Source of the DNA: Variovorax sp. V213
Lineage (GTDB): Bacteria; Pseudomonadota; Gammaproteobacteria; Burkholderiales; Burkholderiaceae_C
Direction of reading: 5' to 3'
DNA: 64,000 bases
Assembly (NCBI RefSeq): GCF_041154455.1
Contig: NZ_AP028665.1
Location: 434,001-498,000 of the forward strand
Each line of letters opens with the position of its first letter. Within the stretch, counting starts at the first letter, position 1. This document shows positions 8,200 through 14,661 of the stretch, in pieces. The translations under genes and the position numbers were made by a program. The notes under the pieces are model-generated. The model was given only the letters and a program-made list of their open reading frames with translations, was not told the origin of the DNA and did not search any database.

Positions 8200-9002
8200 A
8201 AATCGGAAAGTCCACCGTCCCGAGCACCGCCATCTGCACCTCGGACGAACACACCATCGTCGTGCGCGGCCAAGACCTGTGCCAAGAGCTCATCGGCCAC
8301 CTGTCCTTCACGGATTATTTCTTCCTGCTGCTCACCGGCCGCCGCCCCGATGCGGCCTGCAGCGTGGTGCTCGATGCCACGCTGGTCGCCATTGCCGAAC
8401 ACGGCCTCGTGCCGAGCGTGCAGGCCAGCCGCATGACCTTCGCGGCGGCGCCCGATGCGCTGCAGGGCGCGGTGGCGGCGGGGATCCTGGGCTGCGGCTC
8501 GGTCATCCTCGGTGCGTCTGAAACGGCCGGCCGCCTGTTCATGGACGTGGCGGCACGCGTCGACGCGGGTGCCGGGCTGCACGACGCGGCCACGGCGGCC
8601 ATCACCGAGCTGAAAGCCGCGCGCGCGCCGATCCCGGGCTATGGCCATCCGCTGCACAAGTCGCGCGATCCCCGGGTCGAGCGCTTGATCGACGTGGCGG
8701 CGCAGGCGGGCGCCGACCTGCGCTACGTGCGCATCGCGCAGGCGCTGGAGGAGGTGATTCCGGACATTGTCGGCAAGGCGCTGCGCATGAATGTCTCGGC
8801 GGCGATTCCAGCGGTGCTGCTGGGCGTCGGGTTTCCTGTCGCGTCGCTGCGCGGCGTGCCCATCCTGGCGCGCACGGCGGGCCTGATCGCCCACCTGGGG
8901 GAAGAGGCTGAGACGCCGAGCGGCTTCGCGCTGTCCTACCAGGCCACGCGCGAGCTGCGATACGACGGCAGCGTGCCGGCGGGCTTCGGAGCGGCCTCAT
9001 GA
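8196..9002 (+). CDS. Citryl-CoA lyase / short citrate-synthase-family enzyme
   Basis: A 268-residue member of the citrate synthase superfamily, much shorter than true citrate synthase (about 430) and matching the citryl-CoA-lyase-type group. The active-site segment PGYGHPLHK followed by DPR and the C-terminal glycine-rich helices (VSAAIPAVLLGVGFP, then RTAGLIAHLGEE) are present. Such enzymes cleave or form a citryl-CoA-like thioester, giving acetyl-CoA and an oxoacid. The start overlaps the dioxygenase stop and its own stop overlaps the start of the next Bug gene, so three genes are coupled. With the CoA-transferase upstream, the likely scheme is CoA activation of a tricarboxylate-like ring-cleavage product and retro-aldol cleavage. 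Substrate is unknown. Confidence 0.8.
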   Translation: MKIGKSTVPSTAICTSDEHTIVVRGQDLCQELIGHLSFTDYFFLLLTGRRPDAACSVVLDATLVAIAEHGLVPSVQASRMTFAAAPDALQGAVAAGILGCGSVILGASETAGRLFMDVAARVDAGAGLHDAATAAITELKAARAPIPGYGHPLHKSRDPRVERLIDVAAQAGADLRYVRIAQALEEVIPDIVGKALRMNVSAAIPAVLLGVGFPVASLRGVPILARTAGLIAHLGEEAETPSGFALSYQATRELRYDGSVPAGFGAAS

Positions 9003-9964
9003 AGTGTCGCCCATGGCTGGCCGCCGCGGGCCTGGCCGCGGCAACGCTCTGGACGGCCGGCGCCTGGGCCCAGGCCGGCGACGGCCGTGCCATCAAGCTG
9101 GTCGTGCCGTTCGCGGCCGGCACCTCGACCGACATCGTGGCGCGCGTGCTGGCCGACGCGCTGGGGCGCCAGCTCTCGCAGCCAGTGATCGTCGACAACA
9201 AGCCTGGCGCGGGCGGCGCCATCGGCAGCGAGCTGGCCGCGCGCTCGGGCGCCGACGGACACACCGTACTGCTCGGCACCGTCGGCACGCATGCGATCAA
9301 CGCCTCGCTCTACAAGCGGCTCCCCTACCAGCCGCAACGGGACTTCGTGCCGCTCGGATTCATCGGCGCCACGCCCACGCTGCTGGTGGTGTCGGCCGCG
9401 GCGCCATGGAAGAGCGTGGCCGACCTGCGGGGCGCCAGCGGCAAGTCGATGAGCTTTGCCTCCGCGGGCAACGGCACCTCGGGCCATCTGGCGGGCGAGA
9501 CGCTGAACCTGCGGCTCGGCAAGGACTTCGTGCACGTGCCGTACCGCGACGGCGCGCAGGCACTCACCGAAGTGATGGCGGGCAACGTGCAGTTCATGTT
9601 CTATCACCCGGCCGCCGTGTTGCCGCAGATCCGCGCCGGCAAGCTGCGCGCGCTCGGCGTGTCGAGCGCGAAGCGGAGCCTGGCTGCACCCGAGGTTCCC
9701 ACACTCGCGGAGCAGGGCATCGCCAACTTCGATCTCGTGGCCTGGTTCATGTTGTATGCACCGGTCGACATGCCCGCCGCGCAGCGCGATCGCCTGCGCG
9801 ATGCCACGCAGGCGGTGCTCGTACAGGCGGCGGTGCGCGACAAGCTCGCGGCTCAGGGCATCGAACCGATGGCCATGACCGCGGCCGAGATGGCGGCGTT
9901 CGGCGCGGCCGAGATCGCGAAGTGGGGCGAGGCGGTGCGGCGCTCGGGCGCGCAGGTGGATTGA
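8999..9964 (+). CDS. Bug/TctC-family tripartite tricarboxylate binding protein
   Basis: A 321-residue periplasmic receptor with an N-terminal Sec signal (LAAAGLAAATLWTAGAWAQA), followed by AIKLVVPFAAGTSTDIVAR and VDNKPGAGG. The start codon overlaps the stop of the citryl-CoA-lyase-type gene, so it belongs to that catabolic operon and probably binds its growth substrate. No TctAB permease genes follow. It is one of two Bug genes in tandem here; the next begins about 100 bases downstream and is clearly divergent in sequence, so they are not a recent duplication. Confidence 0.92.
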   Translation: MKCRPWLAAAGLAAATLWTAGAWAQAGDGRAIKLVVPFAAGTSTDIVARVLADALGRQLSQPVIVDNKPGAGGAIGSELAARSGADGHTVLLGTVGTHAINASLYKRLPYQPQRDFVPLGFIGATPTLLVVSAAAPWKSVADLRGASGKSMSFASAGNGTSGHLAGETLNLRLGKDFVHVPYRDGAQALTEVMAGNVQFMFYHPAAVLPQIRAGKLRALGVSSAKRSLAAPEVPTLAEQGIANFDLVAWFMLYAPVDMPAAQRDRLRDATQAVLVQAAVRDKLAAQGIEPMAMTAAEMAAFGAAEIAKWGEAVRRSGAQVD

Positions 9965-10014
9965 AGAGAAAGAGAAGAAGAGAAGAAGAGCCAAACGCCC
10001 GGCCATATCGGGCG
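9963..10014 (+). other. Purine-only tract and small hairpin in the gap between two Bug genes
   Basis: Directly at the stop of the first Bug gene a 28-base run contains only A and G (9963-9990), with AGAAGAAG repeats. It is followed by a perfect hairpin CGCCCG-7-CGGGCG (9996-10014). No T-tract follows, so it is a poor intrinsic terminator. It may slow transcription or set the ratio between the two Bug genes. Confidence 0.3.
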
Positions 10015-10066
10015 GCAAGCGGAATGTTCAAAAAAACGGGCACAGCGTTGCCCAAGGAGACAAGAA

Positions 10067-11047
10067 ATGCGTTCGACTACCCTCAAGAAAATGCTTGGCC
10101 TGGTGCTGGGCCTTGCGGCCGGGCTGGCATCGACCCTGTCGACTGCGCAGACGGCGGAATGGCCGAGCAAGCCCATCAGGATCGTGGTCGGGTTCGCGCC
10201 CGGCACGCCGCCCGACATCTTCGCGCGCATGTACGGCGACTACGCGAGCCGCAAGCTCGGTGTGCCGGTGCTCATCGACAACAAGCCCGGCACCGCGGGC
10301 AACCTCGCGTCCGACACGGTGGCCAAGGCGCCGGCCGACGGCTACACCTTTCTCTACAACCTCTCCACGGCGTTCACGATCAACCCGTACATCTACAGCA
10401 AGCTGCCGTTCGATCCGGACAAGGACCTGGTGCCCGTCGCCACGACGATGCGCCAGGGCCTCGTGCTGATCGCGAATGCGAAGTTCCCGGCCAAGACCAT
10501 CAAGGACCTCGTGGCCGCGGCCAAGGAGAAGCCCGGCGTCTACTCGCATGCCTCCTACGGCGCGGGCAGCCCGTCGCAGCTGATCGTCGAGTCGCTTAAG
10601 GACGAGGTCGGCATCACCATGCTGCACGTGCCGTACCGCGCGAGCCCAATCGCCGACCTGGTGGGCGGACAGGTCGATACGCTGATGGAGCCCATCGCCA
10701 CGGGCTATCCGCTCATCAGCAGCGGCCGCGTCCATGCGCTGGCCTATTCGGGGCCCACACGCCACCCCGCCCTGCCCGAAGTGCCCACGCTGTCCGAGGT
10801 GATGCCGGGCTTTTCGATGATGTCGTGGCACGGCATCTGGGCACCCGCGAACACGCCGGCCGCGGTGCTCGAACGGTTCAATGCGGTGTTCGTCGAGGCC
10901 AGCAAGGACCCCGACCTCGCCAAGCGCATCAAGGACCTCAACAGCGAGCCGCTCGGCGTGTCACGCACCGAAATGACCGCCATGGTGCGCCGCGATGCCG
11001 AGATCTACAGCCGTGTCGTGAAGGCCCGCAACATCCGCGTGGACTGA
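10067..11047 (+). CDS. Bug/TctC-family binding protein, next to the two-component system
   Basis: A 326-residue periplasmic receptor. The signal peptide runs through MLGLVLGLAAGLASTLSTAQT; the mature part carries KPIRIVVGFAPGTPPDIFAR and IDNKPGTAGN. The start at ATG 10067 follows an AAGGAGA ribosome site. It lies 84 bases upstream of a TctD/TctE-like pair on the same strand. In Bordetella a Bug protein (BctC) works with a TctE-type kinase (BctE) in citrate sensing and uptake, so this receptor may be the periplasmic input for the kinase rather than, or as well as, a transport receptor. That link is inference from neighbourhood. Confidence 0.92.
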   Translation: MRSTTLKKMLGLVLGLAAGLASTLSTAQTAEWPSKPIRIVVGFAPGTPPDIFARMYGDYASRKLGVPVLIDNKPGTAGNLASDTVAKAPADGYTFLYNLSTAFTINPYIYSKLPFDPDKDLVPVATTMRQGLVLIANAKFPAKTIKDLVAAAKEKPGVYSHASYGAGSPSQLIVESLKDEVGITMLHVPYRASPIADLVGGQVDTLMEPIATGYPLISSGRVHALAYSGPTRHPALPEVPTLSEVMPGFSMMSWHGIWAPANTPAAVLERFNAVFVEASKDPDLAKRIKDLNSEPLGVSRTEMTAMVRRDAEIYSRVVKARNIRVD

Positions 11048-11131
11048 CCGGGAAGCCCCCGGCGGATCGCCGCCTCCCCTCGAAGCATTGCGGTTAGCAT
11101 ATTCCGCTGCACAAGGGCGGGGTGCCAACCA

Positions 11132-11806
11132 ATGCGGATATTGCTTGTAGAGGACGACAAGGTACTGGCGGACGCGCTCTCGCGTGCGCTGGTGCAGTCC
11201 GCCCACGCCGTGGACATCGTCTCCACCGGCGAAGAGGCCGACCATGCGCTCGCCCTCGGCATCTACGATCTCGCGATCCTCGACATCGGCTTGCCAAAGC
11301 TCAGCGGCCTGGACGTGCTGCGCCGGCTGCGTGCGCGCAAGTCCACCATGCCGGTGCTGATGCTGACTGCGTTCGACACGCTGCAGGACCGCGTGCGCGG
11401 GCTCGACCTGGGCGCCGACGACTACCTGGCCAAGCCCTTCGACCTGCCGGAGCTCGAAGCGCGCGTGCGTGCGCTGCTGCGCCGCAGTACCAACTCCACG
11501 CCGTTTCTGGAACACGGCCGGCTGCGCTTCGACACCGTGGGCCGGCGCGTGTTCTACGACAAGCGACCTCTGGATTTGTCGCCGCGCGAGCTCGCCGTGC
11601 TCGAGCTGCTGATGATGCGCGAGGGTCGCGTCGTGGGCAAAGAGCAGATGGTCAACCATCTCTACGGCTGGGGCGACGAGGTCGGCGAGAACGCGATCGA
11701 GGTCAACGTCTACCGGCTGCGCAAGAAGCTGGAGCCGCTCGGGTGCGAGATCCGCACGGTGCGCGGCATGGGCTACCTGATGGACCGCAGTGATGCGGAA
11801 ACCTGA
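11132..11806 (+). CDS. tctD: OmpR/PhoB-type response regulator, TctD-like
   Basis: A 224-residue response regulator. The receiver domain (about residues 1-115) has the acidic pair in LLVEDDK, phospho-acceptor Asp51 in LAILDIGLP, the Thr in MLTAF and the Lys in YLAKPFD. The C-terminal winged helix (about 125-220, with LSPRELAVLELLMMREGRVV and a recognition region near NAIEVNVYRLRKKLEP) binds DNA as an OmpR/PhoB-type dimer, which normally reads tandem half-sites spaced 11 bp. It overlaps the kinase gene by 17 bases. Family similarity to TctD/QseB is good; that it controls tricarboxylate uptake is inference from the Bug gene before it. Confidence 0.9.
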   Translation: MRILLVEDDKVLADALSRALVQSAHAVDIVSTGEEADHALALGIYDLAILDIGLPKLSGLDVLRRLRARKSTMPVLMLTAFDTLQDRVRGLDLGADDYLAKPFDLPELEARVRALLRRSTNSTPFLEHGRLRFDTVGRRVFYDKRPLDLSPRELAVLELLMMREGRVVGKEQMVNHLYGWGDEVGENAIEVNVYRLRKKLEPLGCEIRTVRGMGYLMDRSDAET

Positions 11807-13187
11807 GCCGAGGCTGCGGCGCAAGCTGCTGGCCTGGTTGCTCGGACCGCTCGTGGTGCTGCTGGTGCTGGACACCGCGGCGGCCTACTGGAACTCGCTG
11901 CGTTTTTCCCACCTGGCCTACGACCGCGCGCTGTACGAGATCGGACGCGAGATCGTGCTGCACGTGAAGCTCGACGGCACCCGCCCGCGGCTCGATCTCT
12001 CCGAGGCCGCGAGCAACATCCTGCTGCTGGACCAGGAAGACCTGCTCTTCTACCGCGTCGTGGGCGAAGACGGCACGACGCTCGGCGGCGATGCGGAATT
12101 GCCGCCGCCACTGCGCGGCGCTGAGCCCGGCAAGCCGCGCGTCTACCGCGACACCATGCGCGGCGAACCGGTGCGGATGCTGGTGGCCTGGATGCCCGTC
12201 GGCGCCGACCCCGCGACGCCGAAGGTCCTGGTCCAGGTCGCCGAGACCCTGCACAAGCGCACGCGCCTCGCCTGGGAGATGGTGGCCAACGTGGTGGTGC
12301 CGCAGCTGCTGCTGATCGTGATGGCCACGGCCGTGGTCTGGTTCGGCGTCTCGCGCGGGCTCGAGCCGCTGCAGCGGCTGCGGCGCGCAGTGTCGGACCG
12401 CTCGCACCTGGACCTGAGCCCCATCGATACCCACGACGTTCCGGGCGAGGTGCGGCCGCTCGTCGACGAAGTCAACGAGCTGATGGCACGCCTCGGGCGG
12501 ACCTTCGATTTCCAGAGCCGCTTCGTGGCCGACGCCGCCCATCAGCTGAAGACACCCGTCAGCGGCCTGAAGGCCCAGATCGAGCTGGCGCTCAGGGAGA
12601 ACGACGCGGAGCGGGTGCGCCACTCGCTCGCTCAGCTGTACATCAGCGCCGACCGGCTCTCGCGCCTGGTGCGGCAGCTGCTCTCGCTGGCCCGCAACGA
12701 GCCCGGCGCGCTCGACGCCATGCAGCTCTCGCCGCTCGACCTGAATGCCTACGCGCTCGAGGTCAGCATGGACTGGGTGCCGCAGGCGCTCAAGCGCGGC
12801 ATCGACCTGGGCTTCGAAGGCGTCGAGCATCCGTTGGTGATCAACGCCGACCGGGACCGGCTGCGCGAGCTGATCAACAACCTGATCGACAACGCGATCC
12901 GCTACAGCCAGGCGAGCGGCCGCGTGACCGTGCGGGTGAGCCGCAGCGACAACGACCAGTGCCGCCTGGCCATCAGCGATGACGGCCCGAGCGTGCCGGT
13001 GGAGGAGCGCGCGCGCATCTTCGAGCGCTTTCACCGCCTGCTCGGCACGCAGGAGGATGGCAGCGGCCTGGGCCTGGCCATCGTCAGCGAGATCGCCACG
13101 CTGCACGGCGCGCGCATCACGCTGGAGGAAGACATCGACGGCGTGGGCAACACCTTCAGCGTCTTCTTCCCGTTGCGGGCCGCCTGA
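11790..13187 (+). CDS. tctE: Sensor histidine kinase, TctE-like
   Basis: A 465-residue membrane histidine kinase. TM1 (about residues 11-32), a periplasmic domain of roughly 140 residues, TM2 (about 167-190) and a HAMP linker precede the H-box FVADAAHQLKTPVSG (phospho-acceptor His near residue 250), the N-box NNLIDNAIRYS, and the G-boxes ISDDGPSVP and GSGLGLAIV. It autophosphorylates and passes phosphate to the TctD-like regulator whose gene it overlaps. The start is GTG 11790 or ATG 11793, three bases apart. The periplasmic part resembles TctE, which responds to carboxylates with help from a Bug protein; the Bug gene upstream fits. The ligand is unknown. Confidence 0.9.
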   Translation: MMRKPEPRLRRKLLAWLLGPLVVLLVLDTAAAYWNSLRFSHLAYDRALYEIGREIVLHVKLDGTRPRLDLSEAASNILLLDQEDLLFYRVVGEDGTTLGGDAELPPPLRGAEPGKPRVYRDTMRGEPVRMLVAWMPVGADPATPKVLVQVAETLHKRTRLAWEMVANVVVPQLLLIVMATAVVWFGVSRGLEPLQRLRRAVSDRSHLDLSPIDTHDVPGEVRPLVDEVNELMARLGRTFDFQSRFVADAAHQLKTPVSGLKAQIELALRENDAERVRHSLAQLYISADRLSRLVRQLLSLARNEPGALDAMQLSPLDLNAYALEVSMDWVPQALKRGIDLGFEGVEHPLVINADRDRLRELINNLIDNAIRYSQASGRVTVRVSRSDNDQCRLAISDDGPSVPVEERARIFERFHRLLGTQEDGSGLGLAIVSEIATLHGARITLEEDIDGVGNTFSVFFPLRAA

Positions 13188-13195
13188 GCGGCCGG

Positions 13196-13257
13196 CTGTA
13201 AGCTGGCTGACAGCTGGCAGACAAGTGGCTGACAGCCTACCGGCAGAAAGGTGACAG
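13196..13257. promoter_or_regulatory. Array of six heptamers at exact 11-bp spacing (OmpR/PhoB-type operator candidate)
   Basis: Starting just after the kinase stop, heptamers occur at 13196 (CTGTAAG), 13207 (CTGACAG), 13218 (CAGACAA), 13229 (CTGACAG), 13240 (CCGGCAG) and 13251 (GTGACAG). The register is exactly 11 bp throughout. The first four are clear; the last two match CTGACAG at 5 and 6 of 7. On the minus strand the unit reads CTGTCAG, with 4-base spacers, the layout of a Pho box and other OmpR/PhoB-family operators. It lies upstream of the TerC-family gene. The adjacent TctD-like regulator or PhoB are the obvious candidates to bind it. Confidence 0.6.
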
Positions 13258-13274
13258 CGCAGGCCCGTAGCCTC

Positions 13275-13306
13275 GGACACGACGGAACCGACCTGGTTCC
13301 GCGTCC
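13275..13306 (+). other. Leader hairpin before the TerC-family gene
   Basis: CGGAACC, a 5-base loop, GGTTCCG gives a perfect 7-bp stem (13283-13301), extended below an internal loop by GGAC/GTCC. It ends a few bases before the GAGGAG ribosome site of the TerC-family gene, so it is placed to influence translation. TerC-family genes are often preceded by a manganese riboswitch (yybP-ykoY), but the conserved core of that element is not recognisable here. Confidence 0.3.
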
Positions 13307-13322
13307 ACTTCGAGGAGACACC

Positions 13323-14033
13323 ATGTCGTTTTTGTCCAGTCCGGATTTCTGGATTGCCCTGTCGCAGATCATCCTGATCAACATCGTCCTGAGCGGCGAC
13401 AACGCGGTCGTCATTGCGATGGCCTCCCGCTCGCTGCCGCCCGCGCAGCAGAAGAAAGCAATCCTGTTCGGGAGCATGGGCGCCATCGTGCTGCGCGTGG
13501 TGCTGACGTTCTTCGCGGTCTACCTGCTGACGCTGCCGTACCTCAAGCTGGTGGGCGCCGCGCTGCTGTTCTGGATCGGCGTTGGCCTGCTCAAGGGCGA
13601 TGAAGGCGAAGAGAACCTGGACGGCCACTCGAGCCTGGCCGCGGCCATCAAGACCATCGTCGTCGCCGACCTGGTCATGAGCCTGGACAACGTCGTCGGT
13701 GTCGCCGCCGCCGCCAAGGGCAACGTGCCGCTGCTGGTGTTCGGCCTCGTGATCAGCATCCCGCTGATCATCTTCGGCAGCACCCTGATCCTGAAGCTGA
13801 TGGACCGCTTCCCGATCATCATCACCCTCGGTGCCGGCCTGCTCGGCTGGGTGGCCGGCGAAATGGCGATGTCGGATCCGGCCATCGCCGGCTGGGCCGC
13901 CAACCAGCATGCGCTGCACAAGATCGTTCCCGCGCTCGGTGCCATTTCCGTGGTGGTCGTCGGCAAGTGGCTGACCAGCCGCCGGAAACAAGAGCCGGAG
14001 CAAGAGCCGGAACCCGCCAACCAGTCCGCCTGA
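13323..14033 (+). CDS. TerC-family integral membrane protein (YjbE type)
   Basis: A 236-residue polytopic membrane protein of the TerC/YjbE family, thought to export or handle metal ions, notably manganese, and linked to tellurite resistance and metalation of secreted proteins. About seven hydrophobic helices are visible. The paired acidic motifs LSGDNAVVIAMA in the first helix and MSLDNVVGVAAA in a middle helix are the family signature and probably contact the metal. ATG 13323 follows a GAGGAG site; the frame is open 24 codons upstream without similarity. The tail is charged (repeats of EPEQ). It is followed at once by a Usp-like gene. The 11-bp heptamer array upstream suggests two-component control. 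Confidence 0.87.
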   Translation: MSFLSSPDFWIALSQIILINIVLSGDNAVVIAMASRSLPPAQQKKAILFGSMGAIVLRVVLTFFAVYLLTLPYLKLVGAALLFWIGVGLLKGDEGEENLDGHSSLAAAIKTIVVADLVMSLDNVVGVAAAAKGNVPLLVFGLVISIPLIIFGSTLILKLMDRFPIIITLGAGLLGWVAGEMAMSDPAIAGWAANQHALHKIVPALGAISVVVVGKWLTSRRKQEPEQEPEPANQSA

Positions 14034-14043
14034 AGGTGTCGGC

Positions 14044-14478
14044 GTGAGACGGCGCATTCTGGTCCCCATCGACCCGACCGAGCCGGCACGCACGCGCTCT
14101 GCCATCGAGCAGGTCGTGCGCATCTGCCGGCAGGAGCCGGTGGCAGTCCGGCTGCTGCGGGTGCAGCCCGTGGTCTCCGGCCACGTCGCGATGTTCTTCG
14201 ACGCGCAGGAGCTGCGCGAGCTGCAGCAAAGCGCGGGCGCCGAGGAACTGCAGTTAGCACAGAACCTGCTCGCGATGGCGGGCGTGTCCTGCAACAGCAC
14301 CGTGGTGGTCGGGCGCAGCGCCGAGACCATCGTTGCCGCAGCGCGCGACTTCGGCTGCGACCGCATCGTCTTCGGCCGCGAAGAGCCCAGCCTGGCCGGA
14401 CGGATATTCGGCTCGCTGGCGCAGCAGGTGCGCCAGCTGCTGGGCGCGAGCGGCGACCTGCAGGTCATCGGCTCCTGA
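14044..14478 (+). CDS. Universal stress protein (UspA)-like
   Basis: A 144-residue single Usp domain with a GTG start, 10 bases after the TerC-family gene, so co-transcribed. The first strand (RRILVPIDPTEPAR) is typical. In ATP-binding Usp proteins a glycine-rich GxxGx9GS motif follows the fourth strand; here that stretch reads FGREEPSLAGRIFGS, which keeps the last Gly-Ser but not the full spacing, so nucleotide binding is doubtful. Role under stress is inferred only from family. A strong terminator follows. Confidence 0.75.
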   Translation: MRRRILVPIDPTEPARTRSAIEQVVRICRQEPVAVRLLRVQPVVSGHVAMFFDAQELRELQQSAGAEELQLAQNLLAMAGVSCNSTVVVGRSAETIVAAARDFGCDRIVFGREEPSLAGRIFGSLAQQVRQLLGASGDLQVIGS

Positions 14479-14532
14479 TATCGGAACCGGCCTTGGCCGG
14501 TCTCGCATTCCGCCCGAATGCGCACAGTACTG

Positions 14533-14568
14533 AAAAAGGCGTCATCCAATCGATGGCGCTTTTTTTTT
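14533..14568 (+). terminator. Intrinsic terminator after the TerC/Usp unit
   Basis: GCGTCAT (14539-14545), a 7-base loop, ATGGCGC (14553-14559) pairs fully with one G-T wobble, and is followed at once by nine T residues; an A-run precedes the stem, so it could also act on the minus strand. It closes the operon that ends with the Usp-like gene and precedes the diguanylate cyclase gene. Confidence 0.88.
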
Positions 14569-14661
14569 GCCCGCAGGCTTCTGGAGGGGACGCTGCGGAG
14601 CCCGTTGCTATCATCGAAAAATGCAGTTCCGAACCACTGCCGTGCCGGTGAAGGAAACCCC

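Noticed and set aside
9996..10014. Hairpin between two Bug genes as an intrinsic terminator
   Set aside because: The 6-bp stem is perfect but no T-tract follows, so it is listed only as a hairpin.
8999..11047. Tandem Bug genes as a recent duplication
   Set aside because: The two proteins differ throughout, apart from family motifs, and have different signal peptides and spacing.
13195..13322. Manganese riboswitch (yybP-ykoY) before the TerC-family gene
   Set aside because: The conserved core is not recognisable; only an 11-bp-spaced heptamer array and a simple hairpin are seen.
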